A stretch of DNA of 64,000 nt from Opitutales bacterium UBA5694 (GCA_002420185.1 DIHO01000016.1:1-64000); one strand, 5' to 3'; shown: positions 44,872 through 53,912, counted from the first letter of the stretch. A program made the numbers and translations. The notes: generated by a model not told the origin, from the letters alone.

Positions 44872-46068
44872 TTACCTTTTGAGACGTTCAGAAATCCATA
44901 GGGAAATCTTCTGTCCGAGTTGCCTTTTGCTTAGTGTCCCGAGTTCGACCGACCCTTCAGAAGTTACGAAGTAAGCAGTATTATCGTCCTGACCGAAAAC
45001 GGAACCACCTGAGACATTGTTAGCGACAATTAAGTCGCAGCCTTTGATATCTAGCTTCGCTTGAGCGTTATCTATCAGTTCTTCTGTTTCTGCAGCGAAT
45101 CCGACGACTACTGCAGGACGATCAGTAGGCCCCAGTTTGCCTACCGAACGGACGATGTCTGGGTTCTCGGCAAACTTGATATTCAATCCTTCGGACTTTT
45201 TGATTTTTCGATCGGAACGATTGACGACCTTAAAGTCACACACTGCGGCGCATCCAACGAAAATGTCTGCGGGAAGGGCTTTGCGGACCGATTCATGCAT
45301 CTCTTCGGCTGATACGACTTCGAGAACATGTAGATTTGGGTGGCTTGCCGGACCGATACTGTTCTTGCCTAAGACCAGAGTTACCTTCGCACCTGACTGG
45401 GCAAGAGCAATTGCGATGGCATTGCCCTGCTTGCCGGAAGAGAAGTTGCTAATGTATCGCACGCTATCAATTCGTTCGATGGTGCCCCCAGATGTGACGA
45501 TTGCACGTCTCCCTTCGATTGTTGATACAAACCGGAAATGATCGTCGATCACTTCCATTATCGAACTCGGCTCAGCCATCTTACCCATACCAATTTCTCC
45601 ACATGCCAACATGTCAGCTTGCGGAGTAATGACTGTGGCTCCATCGGATTTCGCAATTTCAAGATTGCGTTGAAAAGCAGGGTTTTCCCACATTTCCACA
45701 TTCATGCTAGGGGCGAGAATGACTGGCTTATTCTTCGCCAGCATTAGGGCGGAAGCAAGATCGTCTCCTTCGCCTCGTACCATTTTTGAAATGAAGTTAG
45801 CGGTTGCCGGAGCTACGACAATCAAATCCGCTCGACGGGAAAGTTCGATGTGGCTCATTTCGTAGGCGTGGGAATCCCACATTTCGACGTGTGCTTTTTT
45901 CCCGGTGAGGGTTTCGACGGAAAGGGGAGTTACGAATTGCCTTCCTCCCTCGGTCAATACTCCCTCAACCGAGGCACCGGCCTTTGTGAGCAGACGAATG
46001 AGGTCGAGCGATTTGTATGCCGCGATGCTGCCTGTCAGTATCAATAGAATGCGTTTTCCCTCAAGCAT
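44872..46068 (-). CDS. coaBC: phosphopantothenoylcysteine decarboxylase / phosphopantothenate-cysteine ligase
   Basis: Bifunctional coenzyme A biosynthesis enzyme. The 398 residues split into CoaC flavoprotein (about 1-180): LILTGSIAAYKSLDLIRLL, the PASANT-equivalent VVAPATANFISKMVRGEGDD, LAPSMNVEMWENPAFQRNL (catalytic asparagine and MNxxMW motif), DMLACGEIGMGKMAEP (the cysteine). The CoaB part (about 185-398) contains AIVTSGGTIERIDSVRYISN and FSSGKQGNAIA, and the conserved KIKK lysine. Length is typical (E. coli 406). No partner panE or panK is next to it. Confidence 0.96.
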   Translation of the reverse strand: MLEGKRILLILTGSIAAYKSLDLIRLLTKAGASVEGVLTEGGRQFVTPLSVETLTGKKAHVEMWDSHAYEMSHIELSRRADLIVVAPATANFISKMVRGEGDDLASALMLAKNKPVILAPSMNVEMWENPAFQRNLEIAKSDGATVITPQADMLACGEIGMGKMAEPSSIMEVIDDHFRFVSTIEGRRAIVTSGGTIERIDSVRYISNFSSGKQGNAIAIALAQSGAKVTLVLGKNSIGPASHPNLHVLEVVSAEEMHESVRKALPADIFVGCAAVCDFKVVNRSDRKIKKSEGLNIKFAENPDIVRSVGKLGPTDRPAVVVGFAAETEELIDNAQAKLDIKGCDLIVANNVSGGSVFGQDDNTAYFVTSEGSVELGTLSKRQLGQKISLWISERLKR

Positions 46069-46155
46069 GACTTAAAACATGGAAAGGTAGATGTTCGTTG
46101 AAAAGATCTAGAGAGCAAGCCCTGAGAGTTGTCCGTTGAAGACGAAAGGAAAAGG

Positions 46156-47208
46156 CTAGTTTTGAAACTCGAACTCGAGCTGTTGTGATTGGCTCGCGTG
46201 ATAGGTCGCGAGCCTAACGCCAATTCCGATAAGCCTTATAGGTAAAGCCTTACGGCCGAAGGCTTCTCGTAACAGGGTTTGGGCAGAAGACTCTTTGATA
46301 GCAAGACCCACTCGCTCGACGGTCGTTTTGGTAAAGTCGGAGAACTTCAACTTTAAAAAAAGCTTCGCTATCTTACGATCCACTTTGAGTCGGAACAATT
46401 CCTCTTCGAGTTCCAAGAAGAGAGACTGAACCTTCTCCGCACAAGCCTCGAGCGATTCGAGATTGGTAGAGAAAGTCCTTTCAACGCTGATGGACTTACG
46501 AACACGGTTGGAGACGAGGGGACGATGGTCGATCCCCCGACACAAGTCGTAAAGCTCACCGCCGAATTTACCGAATAAATGTGTAAGCTCTAGAGAACTG
46601 TAAGACTGAAGATCACCGCATGTCCGTATGTTTTTTGCTAGTAGCTTCTCTTCTGCCTTCTTTCCGATTCCCCAGATCTTAGATACAGGGAGGCTCGACA
46701 TGAATTCGGATATTTCGTCTGCAGCGAGATGGAAAAGCCCATTGGGCTTCTTCCAGTCACTAGCGATTTTAGCGAGCATTTTGTTGGGAGCGACTCCTGC
46801 GGAAGCCGTCAGTCCAGTGACGCGTCTTATCTGTCTTCGGATATCGTTGGCGATTGAAACCGCGTTTCGTTTATCGCTCGATATGTCTAGGTAGGCTTCG
46901 TCGAGCGAAAGGGGCTCTACTAGATTAGTGTATTGATTGAGTATGGATCTAATGCGTTTGGACTCGAATCTATATACATCGAATCTTACGGGCAAAATAA
47001 CGAGGTGGGGGCATTTCCGTACTGCGATAAAATTGGGCATTGCCGAGTGGATACCATATTTTCGAGCTTCATAGTTGCATGTAGTTAGTACCCCTCTCGA
47101 GCTTCTGCTACCTACGGCGATAGGCTCCCGCCTCAAGGATGGATTGTCTCGAGCCTCGATTGCTGCGTAGAAACAGTCCATATCCACATGCATTATCTGC
47201 CGCTCCAT
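46156..47208 (-). CDS. dinB: DNA polymerase IV (Y-family)
   Basis: Error-prone translesion polymerase. The 350 residues, from the ATG at 47208, start MERQIMHVDMDCFYAAIEAR with the first catalytic aspartates, followed by AVGSRSSRGVLTTCNYEARK, VEPLSLDEAYLDIS with the second catalytic pair, and SAGVAPNKMLAKIASDWKKP, WGIGKKAEEKL (helix-hairpin-helix). The little-finger domain and a C-terminal motif resembling a beta-clamp binding site (QSQQLEFEF) end it. The frame is open further upstream to 47322, but those residues do not match the family, so the shorter start is preferred. No clear LexA box was found in the 78-bp divergent gap. Confidence 0.94.
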   Translation of the reverse strand: MERQIMHVDMDCFYAAIEARDNPSLRREPIAVGSRSSRGVLTTCNYEARKYGIHSAMPNFIAVRKCPHLVILPVRFDVYRFESKRIRSILNQYTNLVEPLSLDEAYLDISSDKRNAVSIANDIRRQIRRVTGLTASAGVAPNKMLAKIASDWKKPNGLFHLAADEISEFMSSLPVSKIWGIGKKAEEKLLAKNIRTCGDLQSYSSLELTHLFGKFGGELYDLCRGIDHRPLVSNRVRKSISVERTFSTNLESLEACAEKVQSLFLELEEELFRLKVDRKIAKLFLKLKFSDFTKTTVERVGLAIKESSAQTLLREAFGRKALPIRLIGIGVRLATYHASQSQQLEFEFQN

Positions 47209-47285
47209 TTCCTTCCTTTTGAATGTGTAAATATCATTTCCAAGCGTAGCGACTCCAGCTTTTATATGGACAAGCGGAAGTGACA

Positions 47286-48104
47286 ATGCTTGATGAGGAT
47301 AAGATGGCAGAGCCGCTTTCAAAAGCCAAGCTTTCGATCTTTCGAAAGTTACACGGCAAGAAAAACAGGGAGATCGAAAACCGATTCATTATTGAAGGTT
47401 GGCACTTGCTGGAGGAGGCCATCAAATCCGGGGCCCATCTTAACGCAGTAGTATATGATGGATCCCGAAAGTTGAGTGATGAGGACCGAGTGATTCTAGC
47501 TAAAGCCACGCAGCATTCAGATAAGGTTTACTTGGCAAGCGAATCACAGTTGAAGGCTTTGGGAGAAACGAAGACAAACTCGGGAGTGATTGGGATTGCC
47601 GACCGCTTACATTATGATTGGGGAAGCGTTGAAGCCTCTCTCAGGACAAAAGTTGAGAGTTGTTTGGTAGTCTTGGATGCGGTTAGCGATCCAGGAAATT
47701 GCGGTGCAATTATTCGAGGGTGTGATTGGTTTGGGGCTGATGCGGTTCTCATGGGGAAGGGGTGTCCGGAAAAGGAAAACGGGAAACTCTTAAGAGCCAC
47801 AATGGGTGGTCTCTTTCATTTGCCCATCTTTACGATTGAAAATTTAGCAGACGCTGTGGGTTCTTTAAAAAACGAAGGATTTAAAATTGTTGCGAGTGAA
47901 ATTGGGGCGAGCGAGTCCCTTCAAAGTTTCTACTGGCCGGCTAAAACCGCACTGGTAATTGGAAATGAAGCGAGGGGAGTTTCGGAGGAGATTCTGGAGT
48001 TGGCGGACCATCGGATAGAAATCCCCTCTTTTGGGAATGGGGAATCTCTGAACGCTGCAATGTCATGCTCAGTCTTTTTAGGTCATTGGCGTATGCTTGA
48101 TTGA
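47286..48104 (+). CDS. TrmH/SpoU-family RNA 2'-O-methyltransferase
   Basis: SAM-dependent ribose methyltransferase acting on rRNA or tRNA. About 272 residues. The N-terminal substrate-binding part reads KLHGKKNREIENRFIIEGWH. The knotted SpoU domain has motif 1 LDAVSDPGNCGAIIRGCDWF, motif 2 KTALVIGNEARGVSEEILEL, and motif 3 IEIPSFGNGESLNAAMSCSV. Asparagine and arginine of motif 1 and the NEARG/SLNAAM elements are intact. The group is nearest RlmB/TsnR; which nucleotide is modified cannot be said. A GTG six bases upstream is an alternative start. It is divergent from dinB. Confidence 0.88.
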   Translation: MLDEDKMAEPLSKAKLSIFRKLHGKKNREIENRFIIEGWHLLEEAIKSGAHLNAVVYDGSRKLSDEDRVILAKATQHSDKVYLASESQLKALGETKTNSGVIGIADRLHYDWGSVEASLRTKVESCLVVLDAVSDPGNCGAIIRGCDWFGADAVLMGKGCPEKENGKLLRATMGGLFHLPIFTIENLADAVGSLKNEGFKIVASEIGASESLQSFYWPAKTALVIGNEARGVSEEILELADHRIEIPSFGNGESLNAAMSCSVFLGHWRMLD

Positions 48105-48265
48105 ACTACGCTCGGCTAAGGATAGTAGGAGCAGTTTGGCGGTGTAGGCATTCCATTTTGAGAAAGGAAACTCTTTTTCCTGAAAATGATGCATACGACC
48201 TTGCCAGGTATTGAAAGTTTTCTAGGGTTTGCGGACATAGATTGAAAATAGCGAATGAGAATCAG

Positions 48266-48634
48266 ATGAATTGGTTGGCCGATATAGACGAAGCTCTTGA
48301 GCAAAGGAATTCCCAGCAGAGACGATTACTCATGATTTTTAAGGGGAATGGGGATTGGTGTCCTTGGTGCAACAAGTTGGACGCACTGCTCAAAGAGAGT
48401 TTAGCATTGGATGACTTTTTGGAGTCCGAAGAAATTTTAGGGGCAAAGATTGGGATTCCTCGTAAGCCAGAGGATGTGACAGGAATCAGGGAGCGTTTTG
48501 GAATTACCGGAATTCCATTCCTCGTTTTTTATGCTGAGGATGGGCGTGCCGAGGGAGCGACTGAGTATATCGACGATGGCAACGCTCAGAGTTACGTCGA
48601 TTGGATCGAAAGCGTCGATTCAAGCGGGCTTTAA
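48266..48634 (+). CDS. thioredoxin-fold protein with CxxC
   Basis: A 122-residue cytoplasmic thioredoxin-like protein. The key motif is GDWCPWCNKLDALLKESLAL, with the redox pair CPWC and an aspartate/tryptophan context like the DUF255/thioredoxin-7 group. Later, GIRERFGITGIPFLVFYAED gives the cis-proline. No signal peptide is present. An upstream TTG at 48242 would add eight residues; the ATG at 48266 is preferred. The partner is unknown. It might act as a disulfide reductase or chaperone-like redoxin. Confidence 0.82.
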   Translation: MNWLADIDEALEQRNSQQRRLLMIFKGNGDWCPWCNKLDALLKESLALDDFLESEEILGAKIGIPRKPEDVTGIRERFGITGIPFLVFYAEDGRAEGATEYIDDGNAQSYVDWIESVDSSGL

Positions 48635-48952
48635 TCGGCTCTTTTTGTTTTCGTTGCATACCTAGAACAGATAGAGCCTAGATACTTTTGAAACGGTTTT
48701 CGGTGGGATTACCTTCCCATAGGTGCATTTACGGAGACCTTGAGATAAGCGATAGTATCTATTCTCCTGGGGACAGGAAGCATTTTACCTTAGTTCGCTC
48801 CAGATAGGCAGACCGTGATCAAGACATAGGAGTCTCGATCTATGTTGTGGGTAGAGATTGTGGGAATACAGCAAATCGAGAGGAACTTCGTAGGCGTGTC
48901 CTGTTTGAAATGGCTCGTAGATTGAAATAGGGCTATTCATGTTTTGTGAGAA
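48635..48952. other. 318-bp region with one possible small minus-strand frame
   Basis: A 51-codon minus-strand frame at 48785-48940 begins MNSPISIYEPFQTGHAYEVP and ends GLPIWSELR at a TAA. It looks protein-like but is short and unrecognised, and could be the start of a truncated gene divergent from the methyltransferase by 12 bp. No other structure is seen. Confidence 0.25.
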
Positions 48953-49726
48953 ATGAAGGCACCTTACATCTACGACGGTCTCGAAGCGGCTTTTTTTGAC
49001 CTCATCGACGAGCTTTCGGATTTCGACGATTACGCGTTCTATCGGTTGTTAATCGAGTCGAATCCAGGCCCGGTTCTAGATCTGGGATGCGGTACTGGGC
49101 GAATCTTAACTCCACTCGCTGAGGAAGGAATGGCCGTTGTTGGCATTGATACGTCCGAAGAAATGTTAGTTATTTGCCAAGAGAAGCTTGGAAAAGACTA
49201 TCCGAATACCCGATTGATCCGAGACGACATGCGGAAATTCAAATTGAAAGAGCGTTTTGCGACAATTCTCATTCCTGGATTTTCAATCCAATTATTGCTT
49301 GAAGCCGAGGATATAGAGTCGTGCCTGAAGACCAGTTTAGAGCATTTGCAACCAGGGGGCCAAATTGTTATACCGATGTACATGCCGTGGGATATGCTGG
49401 AAAGCCGCTCCGATCAAGCTCCGTTGGAATTGCGCCGCGATAGCGAAGCGGACGAAAAGGGGCAGCGATTTTTAGCGTGGCAAGGTTGGAAATTGGATCG
49501 ATTCGAACAACGTTTGACTTTAATCAATCGGTTTCAGAAGGTAGACTCTAGAGACACGGTAGTTGTCGAAGAGGACAGGGAAATGACCATTCACTGGAAA
49601 TTACCTTTTGAGATGCATAGCCGATTAGCCCAGATTGGGTTTTCTGAAATCGATCTCTACGGAGATTTTGAGATGAAAGCCCCCACTCAAGAAAGCGAAT
49701 CGATTATTTACGTTGCGAAGGCATGA
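48953..49726 (+). CDS. class I SAM-dependent methyltransferase
   Basis: 257 residues. The SAM-binding motif I is PVLDLGCGTGRILTPLAEEG, with motif II VVGIDTSEEML, motif III RLIRDDMRKFKLKERFATIL, and motif IV PGGQIVIPMYMP. The C-terminal beta strands (TVVVEEDREMTIHWKLPFEM) fit the Methyltransf_25/SmtA-like fold. Substrate is unknown: small molecule or lipid. The start ATG is 12 bp from an unrecognised minus frame. No neighbour gives a clue. Confidence 0.85.
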   Translation: MKAPYIYDGLEAAFFDLIDELSDFDDYAFYRLLIESNPGPVLDLGCGTGRILTPLAEEGMAVVGIDTSEEMLVICQEKLGKDYPNTRLIRDDMRKFKLKERFATILIPGFSIQLLLEAEDIESCLKTSLEHLQPGGQIVIPMYMPWDMLESRSDQAPLELRRDSEADEKGQRFLAWQGWKLDRFEQRLTLINRFQKVDSRDTVVVEEDREMTIHWKLPFEMHSRLAQIGFSEIDLYGDFEMKAPTQESESIIYVAKA

Positions 49727-49731
49727 GCTTC

Positions 49732-50170
49732 TAGGTAAGCGTCTTGAACCAAGCGTCGGAGACCTTTGGTTTGATCTCGTAAATGCGTTTCGGTTTTGCG
49801 GAAAGAAGACTCTCTCCAAGATCCACCTCGCTGTTGTCGTCTATCTATAAGAGAATGATATCTGATATTCTGCTTAGGCGAATTAGGTTATACGGATATA
49901 TGGAGGTCTCGTCTACAGTGTCGAGTTCGAACCAAGGTATAATATCATTTCCTGAAAGAAGCGTGGTTTGAATCGTACTATCTTTAATTTTGAATTTTAA
50001 GCTTTGGAGAACAAATGAATCTTCGTAAATTTTTAAGTTTTTGTATAACTGCAGCTACTCGATTTTCGGAAGGCTCTTTCTTAAGATGCTGCTGATTTAG
50101 CTAAGCGACATCTCTCTATATAGTTAATCGTTCGAAATGAAGTCTTATGGCGACATTTGAGATATTATGC
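49732..50170 (-). pseudogene. decayed coding sequence of unknown family
   Basis: On the minus strand one frame reads as protein over more than 100 codons: KIKDSTIQTTLLSGNDIIPW, FELDTVDETSIYPYNLIRLS, then a TAG at about 49850 and IDDNSEVDLGESLLSAKPKR and YEIKPKVSDAWFKTLT to a TAG. Upstream (about 50020-50170), another frame continues the pattern with SENRVAAVIQKLKNLRRF and, before it, LLDDANEHNISNVAIRLHFE, broken by two stops. I do not recognise the family. The absence of low complexity and the frame length suggest real former coding DNA with stops and a shift. Confidence 0.4.
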
Positions 50171-50258
50171 TCGTTAGCATCGTCCAAAAGAGTCGAAGTT
50201 GAGGAAAAGATTTAAAGAAAGTGGGCTTTTTTCAAATTTATAGAGTGTTTAGCAATTC

Positions 50259-50642
50259 TTACTTTTGACCTTCAGCAGAATAGCTAGATGAACCGCCTGC
50301 AACCTTTGGATGTGACAAATGGAGCGTTCCTTATGTTGCGGTCGTAACAGATGTACTGGCGTATTATTTGTTGACTTTCGAAATGTACGATTAAATCGGG
50401 GCACCAACTTCTCGAGTAACCGCCGTGATTGCTGGGGTAACAGTCGTAAATTTGTTTTCCAACATGTACTTTCGGGCAGCAGATGCGAGCTGACGAGCAT
50501 CATTTTCCATAGCACTGCTACGTGAGCTTTCGAAAACCTTTTGGAACGCAGGTAAGGCTATAGCATCCATGAGGCCTATGATAACAAAAACGATCATGAT
50601 TTCAACGAGGGTAAAACCCTTCTTGGATGTATTCTTATGCAT
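50259..50642 (-). pseudogene. type IV pilin-like gene with three premature TAA codons
   Basis: Residues 1-83 are a normal short type IV pilin or pseudopilin start: KKGFTLVEIMIVFVIIGLMD (prepilin cleavage and N-methylation motif, with glutamate at position 5 of the mature chain), then PAFQKVFESSRSSAMENDAR. The frame then hits TAA at 50391, and stays protein-like in the same frame past two more TAA codons at 50364 and 50331 (SYISKVNK, YASTSVTTAT, GTLHLSHPKVAGGSSSYSAE), up to TAA at 50259. Full length would be about 127 residues, right for the class. The three stops in one frame without a frameshift show a gene recently inactivated; the truncated 83-residue product would lack the C-terminal domain. 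Confidence 0.7.
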
Positions 50643-50881
50643 AATATTGATTCCTTTTGATAATTTATTTGTGAATTAGAAAAAGGGAGTGAAAGCTCCA
50701 CCGATCGGAGGTCCTCAGGAGCTCTTGAGCTGCTGCTCTTGTATTTGGTGTCAAGCATTTGTAAATACGAAAAGAGAGCAGCAATTTTGAAAAAATAGTC
50801 GTATTAGTATTGCTCTAATTGAGACGATTACGCATCCGCCTAGAGGTTAGTACAAACAGGGAATAGGTATTAGAATTTAAG

Positions 50882-51847
50882 ATGAAGTTTTGGACGCGAA
50901 GTTATGTGAGAGTAGCCACCGTTTTTTTTGCCTGCCTGTCCATGCATTGGGTGGAGGCTGTTGAGGTTCGAATATCCTTAAGAAATGGTGACGTACTTAG
51001 GGGCAGGCTGATTAGCGAAGGTGACATTGTATTAATTGAGCATACAATTTTGGGTGATGTTGAGATCCCCAAAAGGAGTGTCAGGAGTATTATCCGCCCC
51101 AATCAGAATCGGAATGAAGGAGATACTCCTGAGGAACCTGAGAACGAGGAATCGCAAGCATCGCGATCCCGGATCAAAGATTTTTTACGAGTGATCAGCT
51201 TTGAGAATTGGTCCCGCCAGTTTGAGTTTGGAATGAACCTGCAGAGTGGCCGCCGGGATAAACTCGACTACAATGCTCGATTCAATGTGAGGCGAAGGAT
51301 CGAGAAAAACGATTTCCGGTTTGAAGCCCGCAGATACTTTGGCGAGAGCGACCGAGGGAAGACAACTGACAGGCTGTATTCCAACTTAAGGTGGAGACGA
51401 GACTTATTGCCCGGTGTTTTCTACCAAACTGATACACTTTACAGTTCAGACGCGATAAAGGAAATCGATATCAATTTGGAGCAAACATTGGGATTGGGTT
51501 ATCGCTTACTGAATCAGAAAGCTCTTAAAGTTTCGACAGGTGCGGGACTAAGTGGGCGGTATCGTGAAGACAACGTCGACAATGGGAACACGAACTACCT
51601 TTTTGACGTGTTTCAAGATCTTGACTATCGGTTAGGTAGTCGTCTGCGATTTACACAAGAGTTTAGAATCGCACTTCCCCCTGATGAGCGGAGCGAATAC
51701 GAGTACGAGTTCCAGGCTGGAATTGTCAGCAAGGTAACCGACTCGTTGCACCTTTCTATCAGGTATCATTTAGAATACGATAGGTCGCTGCCAGAGGACC
51801 GGCGGGAGGACCAGCGAATAGTGAGTTCTGTCGGAATCGATTTCTGA
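50882..51847 (+). CDS. DUF481-family beta-barrel outer-membrane protein
   Basis: 321 residues. A signal peptide (VRVATVFFACLSMHWVEA) leads into a small domain, RISLRNGDVLRGRLISEGD with EIPKRSVRSI, then an acidic linker (EGDTPEEPENEESQASRSR). From about residue 115 the DUF481 pattern begins: FEFGMNLQSGRRDKLDYNAR and alternating short amphipathic strands (RRDLLPGVFYQTDTLYSSDA, LGLGYRLLNQKALKVSTGAG, DLDYRLGSRLRFTQEFRIAL), ending in the C-terminal phenylalanine typical of barrels (SSVGIDF). DUF481 proteins are induced by salt in some bacteria, but function is unknown. Confidence 0.85.
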   Translation: MKFWTRSYVRVATVFFACLSMHWVEAVEVRISLRNGDVLRGRLISEGDIVLIEHTILGDVEIPKRSVRSIIRPNQNRNEGDTPEEPENEESQASRSRIKDFLRVISFENWSRQFEFGMNLQSGRRDKLDYNARFNVRRRIEKNDFRFEARRYFGESDRGKTTDRLYSNLRWRRDLLPGVFYQTDTLYSSDAIKEIDINLEQTLGLGYRLLNQKALKVSTGAGLSGRYREDNVDNGNTNYLFDVFQDLDYRLGSRLRFTQEFRIALPPDERSEYEYEFQAGIVSKVTDSLHLSIRYHLEYDRSLPEDRREDQRIVSSVGIDF

Positions 51848-51867
51848 GTGAGCTTATCGAACCGTTT

Positions 51868-52263
51868 TTAGACGCTTTCTTCAAGGTTTAACATTAGCGG
51901 TTCGGCGTCGATTGCTTGGGCGTCTTTCCAAAGAGTCTCTAAATCGTAATTTTCTCGCACTTCGTGAGTGAACAAATGGATCATAACATCGAAGGCATCA
52001 ACGACGGACCAACCGCTGTGGTCACCCTCGTCCACGCCGATTATTCGTACATTGAGTTCCTTCAGAGTCTTGTCCAGATCGCGCTTCAACGCACGGAGAT
52101 GAGGCTGTGAGTTGGCAGTCGCGAGTATCAGGTAGTTTGTGATAGTCGAAATTTTGCTCACATCGAGTATCGCGACATCCTCTGCCCTAGTACCATCCAA
52201 CGCGTGGCAACAAGCTCCGAGAAGTTGCCTGTATTTGGAGGAAAGTTTAATTTCTTGGTTCAT
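51868..52263 (-). CDS. rsfS: ribosome silencing factor
   Basis: RsfS binds L14 of the large ribosomal subunit and blocks subunit joining in starvation. The 131 residues begin CCHALDGTRAEDVAILDVSK and have ISTITNYLILATANSQPHLR, DEGDHSGWSVVDAFDVMIHL and FTHEVRENYDLETLWKDA, all family motifs. It overlaps the nadD 3' end by 4 bp, the usual nadD-rsfS operon. Confidence 0.95.
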   Translation of the reverse strand: MNQEIKLSSKYRQLLGACCHALDGTRAEDVAILDVSKISTITNYLILATANSQPHLRALKRDLDKTLKELNVRIIGVDEGDHSGWSVVDAFDVMIHLFTHEVRENYDLETLWKDAQAIDAEPLMLNLEESV

Positions 52264-52877
52264 GGTTTGGTCAGTTCGTCTCGATAGAGATTTCGCGATT
52301 TGATGTAATGAAAGACCGACTCTGGCAAGAAGTACTTCGGGAGATCACCCGATTTCGCTCGGTTTCGAATCTCAGTGGAGCTCGTTGGGATGCGTTCCAT
52401 CTGCAATGGATGGAGCTTTGCCAGAATTGAAACAACCTCTGATAGGCTAGCTTGATCATCCCGTTCGAGATAGATGAATTCTACCTTTTGTACTAAATCC
52501 TCAATATTTCTCCATCGGTCGAGCTGCTTCGCCTGATCTCCTCCAATTATCCAGAAAAGCTTCGCCCCTGGATTCTGGCAGGTTACTCGTTCAGCGGTTT
52601 CTATCGAGTAGCTAATTCCACCCCGTTCAATCTCAACGGTTGAAACTTCAAAGGATGGGTTGTCCCCAATAGCGAGGCGGATCATCTCGACCCGGTCTTT
52701 GTCTGACGCAGCAGGAGAATTCTCTTTAAGTGGAGATTGCGCTGCGGGAATAAAGAGGACACGATTCAGTCGAAATTGCTCGCTCGCTTTTTTGGCAATT
52801 GACAAATGCCCTTCGTGGATGGGGTCGAAGCTACCTCCAAATATCCCTATTCGCAGGGTTTGGTCAGGGAAGCTCAT
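52260..52877 (-). CDS. nadD: nicotinate-nucleotide adenylyltransferase
   Basis: Joins nicotinate mononucleotide and ATP in NAD biosynthesis. The 205 residues start IGIFGGSFDPIHEGHLSIAK with the nucleotidyltransferase HxGH motif, then VLFIPAAQSPLKENSPAASD, FWIIGGDQAKQLDRWRNI and the C-terminal PTSSTEIRNRAKSG (ISSTxIR motif). Length is as usual (E. coli 213). It is translated with rsfS (4-bp overlap) and follows directly on a small membrane-protein frame whose TAA touches its ATG. Confidence 0.95.
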   Translation of the reverse strand: MSFPDQTLRIGIFGGSFDPIHEGHLSIAKKASEQFRLNRVLFIPAAQSPLKENSPAASDKDRVEMIRLAIGDNPSFEVSTVEIERGGISYSIETAERVTCQNPGAKLFWIIGGDQAKQLDRWRNIEDLVQKVEFIYLERDDQASLSEVVSILAKLHPLQMERIPTSSTEIRNRAKSGDLPKYFLPESVFHYIKSRNLYRDELTKP

Positions 52878-53099
52878 TTACGAAAGGAGAAAACATTCCC
52901 TCCAGCCTAGCCAAGGCACGTCTCCCTCGTAGGGTGACTTGCTGATAAAGATATTTCCAAGATCCGAAATAAGCGTGAGGAGTGGAGCGATCATTAATAA
53001 TAGGAAGAACAAGAAAATTGGTAAAAGCAGTACAGCAGCTAATGGCGGGGCGATAAAAAGGGCAGCGACAAATGTTAAGGGATAAAAGGTTAAAATCGT
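52878..53099 (-). CDS. small membrane protein or gene fragment before nadD
   Basis: A 73-codon frame on the same strand as nadD, with its TAA directly touching the nadD ATG. The product would be almost wholly hydrophobic for 40 residues (TFYPLTFVAALFIAPPLAAV, LLPIFLFFLLLMIAPLLTLI) and then ends SKSPYEGDVPWLGWRECF. The pattern looks like two membrane helices and a conserved tail. There is no ATG, GTG or TTG near the front, only an ATT at 53096, or an internal ATG giving 38 residues. It is either a gene that uses a rare start or a fragment that has lost its beginning. No family recognised. Confidence 0.4.
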   Translation of the reverse strand, partial: TILTFYPLTFVAALFIAPPLAAVLLLPIFLFFLLLMIAPLLTLISDLGNIFISKSPYEGDVPWLGWRECFLLS

Positions 53100-53106
53100 T
53101 TATTGG

Positions 53107-53622
53107 TTATCCTCTACTTTCCTCCCAAGCGATGAATTTTTTCCTCCAATCGGAGGGATTATAGTCCGGACTTTCTATAAGTTCTTCTAGGTCTCTCGCG
53201 AGATCTTCATTTCTTTTGACAACGCTTATCTTCAGAAATTCCCAAAAGGGGAGTCTGTTTGCGGCTCTCTCCATGCTAAATCGATATGGCTGGTAGTCGA
53301 TAAGCCCATTACTGTACTGGAAGTAGACGTCTTCCAGTCTATGGAAACGGGCTATTTCAAATTGGTACAGTTTTGCCTTATTTGTCCCCTTTAAAAGATC
53401 AAATTGCCCTTCAATGAAAACATCATAGTAAAGATCGGAAAGAACCCCGTCCCTAGCATTACTAGAGAATTGTTCAATCAATCCTGAAACTCGCTCCTGT
53501 CTGATCTGAGATTTTGCGATACTTGAATTCTGCCTTAGCTCAAAGATCAAGAAAACAAGTCCAGCGAGCAAAGCGGCATTACCGACAGCTGTTGTGATTG
53601 TGAGGACGGTGTTGGATTTCAT
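53107..53622 (-). CDS. membrane-anchored protein of unknown function
   Basis: 171 residues. One membrane segment at about 8-27 (TTAVGNAALLAGLVFLIFEL) followed by RQNSSIAKSQIRQERVSGLI, a helical region, and a charged C-terminus ending FIAWEESRG. The shape (one N-terminal helix, ELRQN motif, helical tail) recalls an unnamed family of small proteins common in marine bacteria, whose function is unknown. It sits on the minus strand before nadD; the nearest gene on that strand is the small membrane frame 8 bp away. Confidence 0.65.
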   Translation of the reverse strand: MKSNTVLTITTAVGNAALLAGLVFLIFELRQNSSIAKSQIRQERVSGLIEQFSSNARDGVLSDLYYDVFIEGQFDLLKGTNKAKLYQFEIARFHRLEDVYFQYSNGLIDYQPYRFSMERAANRLPFWEFLKISVVKRNEDLARDLEELIESPDYNPSDWRKKFIAWEESRG

Positions 53623-53912
53623 AATTACACTAAACTGAGGAAATGAGTCTTAAGGACGACAACTTTTTCTGGGGGCAGTTGATGCATATAATTTGCGATC
53701 TGGCTGCCGCCCCCTCCCGATGCTTCGCTGGCGACTCACTGAAGATTCTATCTTTTGTTTTCAGCGAGATTGACAATGCAGGCGTCACCTCTAGACATCC
53801 CATTCGAGTTCGGTCAATCAGGTTTTAGTGTCGTTTTGGAGTCAATAATTCCATTATGAGCAAATTTTTTTGACTTCCTTAGATTACATAAAATGTTGAT
53901 TAGCAACTTTAA

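Noticed and set aside
50259..50393. Stop-codon recoding (UAA read through) in the pilin gene
   Set aside because: TAA is used as a normal stop in most intact genes here, so recoding is unlikely; decay is simpler.
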